NCBI GenBank assembly: GCA_030770545.1
Contig: CM061109.1
Coordinates: 15,422,001-15,486,000, forward strand
Source: Macropodus opercularis
Lineage: Eukaryota > Chordata > Actinopteri > Anabantiformes > Osphronemidae
Direction: 5' to 3'
Length of the DNA stretch: 64,000 nt
Shown here: in pieces, positions 51,101 to 61,455 of the stretch
Position numbering within the stretch: position 1 is the first letter of the stretch
Layout: every line of letters starts with the position of its first letter
The notes under the pieces: model-generated
What the model was told of the DNA's origin: nothing
The model's database searches: none
Seen by the model: the letters and a program-made list of their open reading frames with translations, nothing else
Made by a program: the position numbers and the translations under genes

Positions 51101-54100
51101 CCTCTTAGGATAATGAAGAACAGACGTGCGAAGGGCCTCAGAGGGGGAGACGTGAGGATGGAGAGAAAGGCGGAGAAACAGAGCAGAGGGCTACTGCACG
51201 TAGACATCTGGGCTTGAAATTCGCAGTGTGGTCCTCCTCCTCTGTTTCTTGTCTGCGTTTCCTTATCTTTTTCTGTCTGACCGCCTCCTCTCAGCCCCGC
51301 TTCCTTGTCTCTCTTCACACTCCTGACTGATCTCTCCCTCTTTTTCTGCTAACTCTTTTACCCTTCGCTCAGCACCAGTGCTCGGTGCAGCGCGACGACC
51401 AACTCCGTCGTCCAGATACAGACACTCCTTCGTCAGAAACATCAGAGCCCTGAAGTTTGGAAGTTTAGTCTTGCCTCTGTTTTGTCCCTCTCTCCACCCT
51501 GCCTAGTTTCTTTGGCACTTGTTTTTCTTCATTTTTCTCTTACGTAAGACAGACAGAAGTAGAGCAAGCTTCAAAGTGAATGGCAAAGCTGTCTTTTCCC
51601 TGCTCGCTTTGCTGTTCATGCATGTCATTCCAGTGCCAGCTCCATCCCCTATTTCCCTTCCGTCTCTCCTCTCACTGTCCTTCTTCTCTCCTTTCTTACA
51701 TCCATCTATGTATTTCTGCAAAATGGTTCTATTACTCACTTTTGATAGTGTATGGAGTCTGTAAACTTGCTCCTGTTGGTATTGATGGTATCGACTGACC
51801 TTGTCATTGCAACCTCGACCAAACAGAGGCAGTGACAGGAAGAAGAAGAGGAAAGCACAGTTTTGGGAAAACTCTCCTTATGTCTGCCTCTTGCTCTTCT
51901 CTGTCCTTGTTGTATTAAATATAAAGTGATGCAGGGATGAGTGGAGCATTTCTTCCCTTTGATTACCTGACAGAGAGCCTGAGCATCAGACGCAGACGTG
52001 GTAAAAGAAACCATTATCTAAATCATTTCTCTAAAGACATCTGTTGCCGTGTGGTGGTAGGTGGTTAAAAACTCCTTCTGTTGACCGATGTCACACAGCT
52101 GCTGGAACACACATGCGCCGACACGTGACAGACAAAACTGAAAACGTCAACTGACAGAAAGCATAAAGTTGAGCTCAGGACAGAGGGAGACAAAGCGGAT
52201 CCGTTGCCCTGTTTGGGGCACAGCTCATGGACGCGACACACCAAACGGGAAACGCTGACAGAAACAGACTGGCGTGTCACCTCACGTCGCCTCACATCCT
52301 CTAGGCAGCACTTGAACATACAGCAGACGATCAGCTGACAGCCGACATGCAGGAAGTAACGCAGCCTGGCACGAGCTGACGTTCGTAGATTCAACAAAAC
52401 ATCAACAAATCACCTTTAACAACGCTGCACTAGGATTAGTAATATATACTAGCTTTTTAAAATACTCATATATAATACATAATATTAGCATTAGCCACAC
52501 TTTAATTCTCCATCATAAAAGTAGAAATAAAAGCCAGCCTAAACCAGACAGCAGCATGCTGTGATCTAAAAGCTTAAAGTAAACCCTCATTAAACATTTT
52601 GCCTGCTCTCACAGCCTTATTCACAAGAAGGCTGCATCTAATGAAATACTAACCTTTGCAGACTAAATGGGAGATGATGGGATGAAAAGTTGGCCCTGGC
52701 ACTGTTAAAGGTGTGAAACTTAAAAACCGAGGAGGAACCTTGGTGAACGGCTGAAATCGACAACTCAGTGGGAAGAGCAGCCAATCACAGCTGAATCGGC
52801 TCAACGGCCCCTGATAAGGTCTATTAAAACCAACAGCGCTGGACGTTCTGCTAAAACTGCAGCGGCTTAAAGAGCCTGACGGTCCAGTGTCAGCTCGGTG
52901 CATCACAGCAGAAAACAACCGTTTTCGTTCCTGGCTGTGCTGAGTGACAGCAGAAAGCAGGCAGCTCCTGTACATGTGATGAGCAGCGGGCTGTTGTGTC
53001 AGTCCTTATGCTCTCCCTTTGTGCATGTTCTCATTGTCTGCCTCCCTCGCTCTCCTTCCCTGTTAGGCATGTGTAACGGTGCTGCTAGTTCATTTATCAT
53101 ACTGCAGACTCCTGCTCTCAGCCCCAGACCCGATGATTAATGACGACGTTCACGCACTTAAACATTTTGCTTTGTTTTGCTGACATGCTAGTTACCTTAC
53201 CGGTCACTGAGGGTTACTTAACACTGGGTCACCATGGGACTGCAACTAAACTGAATTATGACGTTACAAAAGGCTTCCTGATGTCTGCAGCGTGACCTTG
53301 AAGGGTGATTTTCTCTGTCATCTTTTTCCGCCCCTGTGTCAGAATATAAATATGTCATTCATCACCGCAGAAATTAACGGCACAGAGGCAGACATTCTCC
53401 CTACAACACAGAGCCGATCTCCTCTCTATATCCTCTTTCCCTCAGACGGGTAGTGTCATCATTTAAAAGCAGAGCTCGACCACATGCTCTTGTGTGTTTC
53501 ATGGATTCTCTGAAGGATTATCAAACAACCAAACGATAACAGGTGACAACAGGAGCAGAGAGGAGATAGTGTCAGAGCTTCGTTCTTACTGATGCAATAA
53601 TTCCTGGCGATAGCAGCAGGGTGAATTCAGAGGTGTCCAGAAACGCTTTGTCCAACACAGTGCTGACTCACCGAAGGACGTGGAAGGTTTTACACTGGTC
53701 AACTCATTCGTCAGAACCCAACTTCACATTATTCCACCCTCTGAAGAGGAAACTGAAGGAATGAACCTCCCAAAGCAGACAAGGAGGGAGGAAAGTTGTA
53801 AAAGATAAAACCAACAGTGTCAACAAACATGTACAGCAAACGACCACGTTTACATCATTTTATTCCCTTACCAAAAGATAATTAGCCTAACATAACAAGC
53901 CTAAGACAGGATTTCTTTCACTGCCTACGTACTAACACATTAAATTACCTATTCAACAGTGGAAGTGATGGAGATACTGTGTTAAAGAATGAAGATGAAA
54001 ACCGGTATTAGCAGCGTCAAGTTGAATGTGGTGTCTGACATGACATATACTGTAACGCTCACACAAACGTTAAGCTGCACAGGGTGCGGCAAACACAAAC

Positions 54101-56649
54101 TAACCGGGCAGCGTGGAGGAGAAACGGAGCAGGGAGAGATGGGGAGTCGCTTGGTAAAGTGACTGCGTTGACCTTTAGTGACTCTCTAGAGCAGTGTCAA
54201 TTTCAGTTTCACTCTTCTCCATGAAAAGGTGACGCGTCCGCTACAACTAGGTGAGAGAAGGTGACGTGTTCGGCGCAGCTTGACGAGAGAAAACTTAAAA
54301 CACACAGACGCTCTTGATGGATCCATCCATGCAAGGACTCCATTAAAAGAACATAAACACCTACAGCATCTGTGCTTTAAATTTGCAGCTACATATAATG
54401 TGTCGTATAGTGTAATGGCTCTCACCAACCAAGCACAGAGGCTGAACTGAATCAGTCTATTCTGGAAATAGTGGACTGCACCAACTCACCACAGGGGGAC
54501 AGCAGAAAATCTGCCAAAAGAAAAAGTGGCTGCTGACAAAATCCAAACTTCTTACACAACCTTGACTGGGAAGTGCTCTGAAAATGCCAAGTTGCCCAAC
54601 AAGTAATACGTTTGCAGGCCTGCTATCTGCATGCACACAGTCGCACAACCTTAAGCACTCATGAAGCCCCGAAGCTTTGTAGATGTGATGAAAGCAACAC
54701 ACACAGCTCGCATCCTGGTGGTAGGGTTGGGGCTTCGGTACGGATCGATAGCTGTGGGGTTTTGGCTCTTCAGCAGTAAGGGACACAGTGGCAGAGACCT
54801 AAAAGAGAGCTGAGGCAGACAACCCACTCTAGAGACGAGTAAACCTCTTCTGATCTCTCCGTAGCTTTTCCTCCATCATTTTTTCCTCTGACATCGCTCT
54901 TGCATCAGAGCCCACTCTCATGCTTCCCGGGTTCGAGCTTTAATTTCTTCTTTCTTTGTGTGGAGGTCTGTGTTCTTCGCTCTCCATCATTCTCTGTGAC
55001 TTTCCCCACGCTCCCAGTTGTGTTTCTTCTGTGAGAATTTATGTAGCATATGTGTTTTATTTATGTCAGCACATGTGTCTGCTGGGGAAAGCTGGCTGTG
55101 ACGGCGGCTGTTTGAAACCTGCACTGGTCACAGCAGCAGAGGAGATAAAATGGGCCTGTGTTTCCCGGCAGTGTTGCAGATTTATCTCTCTGCTTACGGC
55201 CCTGATTTTACTGCCCATCCACTGGCCTCCACTGGATCTCATCTCTCTCTCTCTCTCGCTTGTCATAAGGGACCAGCCTCTCTCTCTGTGCATTCTGACT
55301 GCCATAAATCTGCCACATTGCTCTATAAAGCTGCTTAGGGCATGACTCAACAAATATTAAGGAAGAGGAGAATGAATAAATAAAGCTAAATAAAAGAGAA
55401 ACTCTCGTCTGCAGGGAGAGACAACTTTTCCACACACAAAATGGAGACTGGCTTTAAAATATTTACCTCAGCGCCTCTGCGCTTTAGATGCACTGCTGAG
55501 AATCTGTGGGTGCTCACTGCATGACATCAGACATATTTTTTCTTTCTCGTCTCCTCTGACTCTTTCCGTGATGGCAAGAGAAAGCTGTTATGTACTATAC
55601 AGTACCATCAGAGGGCAAAGCATGTCTCTGGAATCAGTTTCAGCCCAATCTTGATTTGGGCTGATAGACAAACTAGGGACATGGACACTTGGGAGTTCAC
55701 ACAGCAGGAACCCTTTCATAAGCATGTGCACGGCAAACATCATTTAGAAATCCTCCGAACCTCCCACAGACAAACAACCCAAACGGCTGAGGGGACGGCA
55801 TTGTGCAGCCTGTTCACGCATGGGTGTGAATATGCTCACACGTAAGGCTGCGCTTGTCAGTTCATCAACAGCAGCAATTTTTCACCCTTGAGCAGCCAAC
55901 CGTGGGCCATTTTAAACGACTATACCTGGTTTGCATCGCCTCGAAGACAAAAGCTGGCCACTCGGTGAATCATTGGACCTCTGTCTCTGTCCTCACCCCC
56001 TGTTCCTCTGTCACATAGTCTTCCAGTGCTTCTCCGCTTTCCAGACCTCTCAGTCTTGTCCCGCCGGTTTCGCCATGACAGACACATTAGCCATTCACAG
56101 AGCAGCAAACACCATGTGGACAGTGGACTGTGCCCAGAAATCAAGCAATATGCCGTCACATAAAAAAACAACAACAAACAAACAAACCATACGCATACTG
56201 TATAGTCTCTCGTGCACGTATGCACCGGGAGGCCCATGGTGACCCCACGTCAGAGAAGACAAACAGCAGTAGCAGGAAGCAGCTGCCTCTCCATGTGGCA
56301 AGCCAGCGTATGGAACCCTGGCACCACATGGGTTCTCCATTGTTGACAAAACAGCCTTGGGGACATTAGAACCCACTATTTGCATATATGAAAAACATTT
56401 TCCTGTTTTTTTCCCTATTGCTGCTTTTGCAGCAAACAAAAGTGCCATCATCAATCTGTGTTCACGGCCTGGAGGCGTGTTGTAGAGGATTTGTAAAGTC
56501 ATCCATTTCTTGTCATTTGGCAATGACACAGATAGTACTGACTGCAGCTGGAGGGAAGCCCATGATTGTCTTACCTAGCTGGAGCTCCATATTGCTAATC
56601 TTGTTTTCTGAAGGAAACAGGATCCTTGGTGGCTTGTCAGTCAACGGAG
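23454..56649 (-). CDS. IL1RAPL1: IL1RAPL1, last six coding exons (Ig2 end to C-terminus); 5' exons outside the window
   Basis: The exons in coding order are 56649-56575, 33693-33561, 30072-29927, 27540-27394, 25777-25607 and 24175-23454 (75, 133, 146, 147, 171 and 722 nt). All junctions are GT-AG and in phase, giving about 463 residues of a protein of about 696. The order is Ig2-Ig3 linker, Ig3, transmembrane helix, TIR domain, and a C-terminal tail of about 137 residues ending SSVIW. IL1RAPL1 is a postsynaptic membrane protein. Its ectodomain binds presynaptic PTPRD, and its cytoplasmic part interacts with synaptic scaffold and calcium-sensor proteins. The tail sequence and the NR0B1/TASL neighbours favour IL1RAPL1 over IL1RAPL2. 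Which teleost duplicate (a or b) it is cannot be told. The signal peptide, Ig1 and most of Ig2 lie beyond 64000. Confidence 0.95.
24176..25606 (-). other. IL1RAPL1 intron between the two TIR exons
   Basis: This is a 1.43-kb GT-AG intron (GTAAGC...TGCAG on the minus strand). Nothing else was recognised in it. Confidence 0.85.
25607..25777 (-). CDS. IL1RAPL1: IL1RAPL1 exon: TIR first half (boxes 1 and 2)
   Basis: The exon is 171 nt, with acceptor TTCAG before 25777 and donor GGAA|GTAAGC after 25607. It encodes NKDYDAYLSYTKVDPDQW (box 1, DAYLSY), EEERFALEILPDVLEKHYGY and KLFIPDRDLIPTG (box 2). The last base joins CC of the next exon to make Thr, so the protein reads IPTGTYIEDVARC, as in mammalian IL1RAPL1. 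Confidence 0.96.
25778..27393 (-). other. IL1RAPL1 intron between the transmembrane and TIR exons
   Basis: This is a 1.62-kb intron (GTAACG...TTCAG on the minus strand). It includes a C-rich run on the plus strand near 27147-27170 and no recognisable element. Confidence 0.8.
27394..27540 (-). CDS. IL1RAPL1: IL1RAPL1 exon: transmembrane helix and juxtamembrane
   Basis: The exon encodes ELMYTVELAGG, the hydrophobic LGAILLLLIFLISLY, and the basic cytoplasmic KCYKIELMLFYRRHFG. The donor is GGAG|GTAACG. The acceptor is a tandem CAGCAG: use of the first AG starts the exon at 27540 and inserts Ala (RRAELMY); use of the second starts it at 27537 and gives RRELMY, which matches the human form as I remember it. 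Both keep the frame (147 or 144 nt). Confidence 0.94.
27541..29926 (-). other. IL1RAPL1 intron between the Ig3 and transmembrane exons
   Basis: This is a 2.39-kb intron, GTAAGG at its start and CCCCAG at its end on the minus strand. A DR1-like nuclear-receptor motif lies just inside the donor side (29865-29877). No other feature was recognised. Confidence 0.8.
29865..29877 (-). promoter_or_regulatory. DR1-like nuclear receptor motif in an IL1RAPL1 intron
   Basis: On the minus strand it reads AGGTCA-A-AGGTTA, one mismatch from a DR1 (two AGGTCA half-sites spaced by one base), the type bound by HNF4, COUP-TF and RXR dimers. It lies about 50 bases after the exon end. Function is unproven. Confidence 0.25.
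29927..30072 (-). CDS. IL1RAPL1: IL1RAPL1 exon: second half of Ig3
   Basis: The exon is 146 nt, with acceptor TTGCAG before 30072 and donor CGGG|GTAAGG after 29927. It encodes VIKEHLGEQEVAISLTIDSL, EEEDLGNYSCYVENGNGRR and QATIQLFRR. It carries the second Ig cysteine in the DLGNYSCYV motif, and NYS is a possible N-glycosylation site. Confidence 0.95.
30073..33560 (-). other. IL1RAPL1 intron within Ig3
   Basis: This is a 3.49-kb intron, GTAGGA at the donor and TTGCAG at the acceptor. It has a run of nine G at 30430-30438 and a stretch at 31400-31620 rich in homeodomain/POU-like motifs. No coding sequence was recognised. Confidence 0.8.
31400..31620. promoter_or_regulatory. Candidate conserved regulatory element (POU/homeodomain-motif-rich)
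   Basis: The stretch holds ATGCTAAT at about 31548-31555, GCTAATTTATTAATC nearby, TTGATCATC, and CCTTTATTGCG, spread over complex, non-repetitive sequence. This composition resembles vertebrate conserved noncoding elements near neural genes. It is a judgement from motif density only. Confidence 0.2.
33561..33693 (-). CDS. IL1RAPL1: IL1RAPL1 exon: first half of Ig3
   Basis: The exon is 133 nt, with acceptor TTTTTTGCAG before 33693 and donor ATCAA|GTAGGA after 33561. It encodes TTLNLTCRAFFGYSGDV, SPLIYWMKGEKFIEDLDEER and VQESEI. It contains the first Ig cysteine (LTC), the core Trp (IYW), and an N-linked sequon (NLT). Confidence 0.95.
36668..36680. repeat. (AT)n microsatellite
   Basis: Thirteen bases alternate A and T in an AT-rich intron stretch. 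Confidence 0.8.
40800..41080. promoter_or_regulatory. Candidate conserved noncoding element with paired TTAATTACC motifs
   Basis: TTAATTACC occurs twice (about 40830 and 40952-40960), the second running into the palindrome TTACCGGTAA (40956-40965). The surroundings are of moderate GC, non-repetitive and low in CpG, as in many vertebrate enhancers. No alignment was possible, so the call is tentative. Confidence 0.2.
43980..43987. promoter_or_regulatory. Full CRE palindrome TGACGTCA
   Basis: This is a perfect 8-base CREB/ATF site in the large IL1RAPL1 intron. One such site is expected by chance about every 65 kb, so significance is low without conservation. Confidence 0.25.
44220..44315. repeat. 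Degenerate, internally deleted SINE-like repeat fragment
   Basis: It begins GGGGGGGCGGCACCGCAGTG, followed by GAAGAAGGACCTGG, CTCCCTGTGTCT and TACTCCGGCTGAGCCC. These are, in order, pieces I recall from a very common teleost repeat (GGCGGCACGGTGG.GCAGTG, AAGAAGGTCCTGG, CTCCCTGTGTCTG, TACTCCGGCTTCC), with the intervening parts missing. The copy is old. Confidence 0.5.
45192..45215. repeat. (AG)12 microsatellite
   Basis: Twenty-four bases of perfect AG repeat lie in the large IL1RAPL1 intron. Confidence 0.95.
55242..55257. repeat. (CT)8 microsatellite
   Basis: Eight CT units lie in the large IL1RAPL1 intron. Confidence 0.85.
56575..56649 (-). CDS. IL1RAPL1: IL1RAPL1 exon: Ig2-Ig3 linker
   Basis: This 75-nt exon has acceptor TTTTCAG before 56649 and donor CTAG|GTAAGA after 56575. 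It encodes PLTDKPPRILFP and SENKISNMELQL, with a split Ala codon at its start and a split Gly codon at its end. The APLTDKPP block is typical of IL1RAPL1 between the second and third Ig domains. It joins in phase to the Ig3 exon 22.9 kb away. Confidence 0.92.
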
Positions 56650-58539
56650 CTGAAAAGGAGAAAGGACACTGTTTAAACTTACACAGGTATGTTAGCATCG
56701 ACACAGAAAACATAGACAGTGTTTCCCTTGTGTTGTAATCAGCATAAAATAATTAAACGTTTCCCTTCAGTATATGATCATTCCTTGGCATCACAAACAC
56801 TGCTTTCTAGTGTCTGTAGAGATTGGGTTTCATTCATCTGACCTACTTCAATTCATAAATACTCCACCGAGTTGCCAAGAACAAGCCACCATTTAATCCA
56901 GATAAGTGTTAGCTATCTGAAGAGCTGTCGTGTAGTGTGTGTATGTCTGAGTGTGAGGGAGCAGCTGATGCTCTAATGATGCTAATCATCCATACGGCAG
57001 ATGTCAGACCTGCTGCTGAAGTCCCTCCTCTGGGGAATGTCTGAACGTGAAGCAGCGTTATCGTTGTTAAAAGCCTTTGCGCGCTTTGCGAGAAAGGCTG
57101 TGCTCTTTAGGGTTAGACGTGCACGAGAACAGGAAGTGGGTGCGACGTCTGCATGGCCAGGCAGTGACACCAGGGGAGAGACACGGAGAGGCCACACTCG
57201 CATAGACACCAGGAGTCTGACCAGACCACTGCAGTTTAACACCAGGGGTCAGGGAGCAGCATCGCTGCAGCTCTGTAAACTGCATAAAGGCAGCGTCTGA
57301 AGCTCCTTATCACACAAAACTGCTTCCTTATTGGTGTAAAGTCTAAGGTGATGACAAAATTTGAAAAGACGAAAAAACCCAGTGTGTGTCGTCAGCGCGT
57401 GACCGGCCACTAGGAGCTCTACACACCTACAGCAACTCAATGTGCTTGTTGGTGAATGGTGCCTATAACATCTTACGTTGCATCGATAGGTGGACGTTTA
57501 CTAGAAAACCCTGCTGCATGAGATTAGCCTGTACTCGTGCTGTTAAAACTGTACTACTCCCCACTAGACCCAAGCATGTTTGAGTTTAGCGCATTAGCTG
57601 ATCTGTTCAAATAAGGAACCATGTTTGAGTTGCTGTGCTGTTACATCAGAAGTAAAACTGGGAGACGTTAAGCTCATTATTACTCACATTTCACTGTTCA
57701 CACGCATGACGCGGTCGATTTTATCGCAGACCTTGAAACGTCTTCTCCTGCATTACAGCGAGGGCAGAATCTGACCATATTAATTATACTGGACTAAAAT
57801 GCTTCTACAGCCAGAAACAGAGACGTTTAGTTTAATAAAACAGATCATTTACAGAGAAATGGGCCTGCGTGTGTGTCTGTGCATACAGTGATTGTCTTTA
57901 CCTCTTGTTCTACATATTACAGAGATAAACAAAATACTGCAAACATTCATATTTATTGGAGGAGGCAAACATTCAGAACATGTTAAACCACCTATGCTAA
58001 ACCGAAACAGAGGCCGTTCCCAACAACAGAGCTTTCAGGCATGTCTAATTGTTCAGTGGTACATTTGCAAAGGTGCTTTATTCTTTGTTGTAGCCTGGTG
58101 CTTTCATTAAGATGGTTCCTCAGAGTGTCCTCACAAGCCCCCCCTCTTTCACCTCATTATAAGAGCTCTCTAACAAGCTGCCTGAAAGCTGGGCTCAGTT
58201 CCGGCGCCTGTGTTTGGGAGGAACAAGCCGTGCAGCGTTGCTGTGCTAAGTCATTCAGCACAGCAAAGTGCAGGGTCTTGTCTGAAGTAAAGTGCATGGT
58301 CTTGTAAAGTGCTTGGTTTAAGGCGGAATGATAACAGATTTAACAATTACCCAAGTTTGTCAGAAAGAAGTTTTGCAGCGAGGATGTGGACAAAAGCGAA
58401 AACGCTTGTCTGAATGGAGTTTGGAGTGTAGCACCTGCTGATATGTAAATACTGACAAAGGAGCACAGTGACATCTATGAGAGGGGCGGTCACGGGCTTT
58501 TAGGCACAACTGTTTGCACTGTTAATAGGTAATCACACA

Positions 58540-58660
58540 GCACAAATTACACTGGATACTGATACAATTTTAATTACATATCAAACTGCTATACATAATT
58601 ACACAATGGGTGATCCTATAGCTAATTATGCGCTAGGCAAACAAATGAGGACAAGCTGTG
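58540..58660. promoter_or_regulatory. TAAT-rich candidate regulatory element
   Basis: Several TAATTA/AATTAC homeodomain-type cores occur within about 100 bases (TTTTAATTACATATC, CATAATTACACAATGG, GCTAATTATGCGC), separated by complex sequence. Dense TAAT clusters are common in conserved enhancers but also arise in AT-rich DNA. Confidence 0.2.
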
Positions 58661-61405
58661 TATGGGAGACAAGAGGGGAGGCAGATGTGGTAAGGAAAAC
58701 ACAGATAGGAGGCAGACATCAGTAGGCAGAAAAGTAGAGCTGGTTAAATGAAGTGAATTAAACAGGAAGGGAAGCAAAATTTATAAAGCCAAAGTGAAGC
58801 AGTCAAGAAACACGCTCCCGCTCGTTTTGGCATGCAACACTTGCTTCTGAAAATCTCATTATCTTAATTACCACTCCTTTATGGGAAATACATCAATTAT
58901 CACAGTTTGGGAGGGACACCATTTAGAACGTGGAGGATTGGGAGCAACTCCTCACAAAAGAGCGACTCTGTTTGCCACTGCCAGGCAGCGTCTGGAATTA
59001 AGCAGCCAGAGACAAAAACAGGTAATTAAACGAACAAACTTTCATTTCGTTATAGGCTGCATTTTTACGGTTAGAGTCAAATATTACTTCAAGCCATGGA
59101 TGTGGAGCTGCTACTTTAAACGAGCTGGTAAACCTGTCTGGGGCCAGTGAAGGTGCTTGGCTGTGTTGTGATCATTAGGTATAAGACAAGACAGTTAGTT
59201 AATGTAGTCTTCAGAAAGGAACCTTATTTCTTCACTCTGAGTTCTGAATAAACTGAACTACTGTAAGCTGAGGGATAAGTGCAAAGGAATATCTGCTCTC
59301 TGCTCTTTCTCTTCAACTACACTAAAGGTCTGTGCAGACATGAGTGTAGGATATTTTTGCTAAAATGCCTTGATTAATAAATCACCATCAGCAAATGTTA
59401 ATGTATGACAAGGAAGAATGAAATATTGGTTATGCTTCTGTGCTTTTACTCATTCGCCCTTATTCTGCCACTCTAACAAATCGTTTGGATTTATTCCTCC
59501 ACCACAACTCAGGGAAATCAAAAAGAGTGAAATCTTTTCCCAGCCAAGTTATGTTATTCAAGCCTCAACTTTGGAGGACAAACTTTGACAAAGTCTGGAA
59601 TGAAAAGAGGCAGTTACTGAGACAACGAAAGCCAACATCCAACGCTGACGTGACGGAAGCATTGTCTACCCACAGCACATTACGCTGAATTCATTTCAGG
59701 TGACACAAGCGCACAGTGACCCAGCTCCTCTGTAAACACTTCAACCATGTGCTGTAACTGTAGGGCTGTAGGCCTTTAACGTGGGACGGCTGCTCTACTG
59801 AAAATGCAGCATGCAGTGTGAAACGCGTGAAGTAATCACAAGCTTCACTGGGTTTGCGTTTTCAGAGCCTAAGACTCTTTGACACATGACAGTCAGTATG
59901 AAATAACGACGCTGCTCCGCTGTGAGTAGGTCTTAAGTGCTATTGAGCAGAGACTAGGACACCGTTTGTGTACAAGTGTGTGTGAGTGTGTGTGTACGCA
60001 GGCCGTTACATGAGGATACATTAACACAGAGTGGATATAAGCTTTCTGATCAGTCATCCACAATCCCATTTCTGCCTGGTGGCGGAAAGCTCACTGGACT
60101 TTCCAGATGGATTATTCTGGGTGAGTGACTGTGGAGAAACAGCAAATTAATGAATTAAGGATGGAGCTGAGATACTTGGTTCACTGGGCTTTTCTGTTAG
60201 TCGTCCCATTTGTGAGCTTGACTGTGGGGATTTTGCAATAAAGAAACACGCTGTCAGCAAATGTGTGACAAAGGTGAAAATAAGAACAAATCAAAACGTA
60301 TAAACAGCTGCCACAAGCAGTATTATGGGTGCACAGGAACACAAATGGACGTGAGCAGGTACAGACACACAGATTGATGCATGAACGCACACACAGTCCC
60401 ATGAAGGTGTTAACACAAGTCAAGCATTGTCCAGAAAAGTGAAAATAGAAGGAGGAAGGAAACAAAGTCCTTGTGAGTCTCCTGACACCGCTAAGCTTCA
60501 CTAGAGACGTCCTAGTTCTCCTCTATGGCTGGTAAACCCTTATATTGTACAGGAGGACATCACCATATATTAACAGTGACCTTCTTCTGTACCGTTGTCA
60601 CCTTTGAGTCAGTTTCATTACATTCCTGATGGCGCAATAACCATCCTGTACGAGTCCCTTATAAAGTCACCTCAGAGTATACAGAATTCAATTCCAGACC
60701 AGACCGTTTCCCACGCGAGAGAAGCTGCGCTGGGAGCTGGATGGTGTCATCCAGAGTAAGGATATAAAAGAAGTTATATTCATCCTAAACCAAATCACGC
60801 TCCCCTACTGTGCACCGCTGTTGTGCTCTTTGAGAGTCCTGCCTCTGGCAAAAATGAAAATTTTGAACATCAAAGCAACAGGAGTGTGTGTTCTATCCCA
60901 CAAATATGGCTAGACAGGTTTCTGCATCATAGTCACACACGCCGCTAAAGAGCAATCATCACCAAAAGTGAGCACAATTGGCCAAACATCACTGACTAAG
61001 CAGCATCCTCCATCAGATCCCAGACTCTCTGATGATGAAACACGGTAGTGATCGAGCCGTTCAAAGCAGGGCTCCAGCTGTGAGGTCTCAATAATCCATA
61101 TCTCTGCCAAATAAATGGAAAACTTAGAAGCCTTTGCATGTAACCGCTTTACTCGTTTGCAAAATATGTTAACTACAATGAAATTTGCAGGAGCATATAG
61201 TTTCTGCTCAATTGGTCTTCCAGTGTCGACAAGAAGACGCAGCTCGTGAACACTGGTGCAGAGAGGACGTGACTGAGCGAACATCAGTTCAGCCAGTGAG
61301 ATTAAACATTTAAAACTTGACTTGATTAGTTGAATAAAAACTAACACCATATAACAGGAGAGTTCCAGACATGACTTTATGCTGGTGTTTCCTGTGCTTC
61401 TGCCC

Positions 61406-61455
61406 TGTGTGTGTGTGTGTGTGTGTGTACATGCGTGTGTACATGTGTGTACATG
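61406..61455. repeat. (GT)n microsatellite with GTGTGTACAT-type units
   Basis: A 23-base TG repeat (61406-61428) is followed by three GTACATG-containing units. It is a compound simple repeat that is probably length-variable. Confidence 0.9.

Larger units (their letters stand above)
33694..56574 (-). other. IL1RAPL1 large intron (22.9 kb)
   Basis: GTAAG follows the 56575 exon end and TTGCAG precedes 33693. It contains a degenerate SINE-like piece (44220-44315), microsatellites (36668-36680, 45192-45215, 55242-55257), a full CRE palindrome (43980-43987), a possible conserved element (40800-41080), and two strongly pyrimidine-skewed stretches (about 42650-43160 and 51220-51760). Open frames inside are short and unmatched. 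The human counterpart gene has far larger introns, so this one is compact. Confidence 0.75.
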
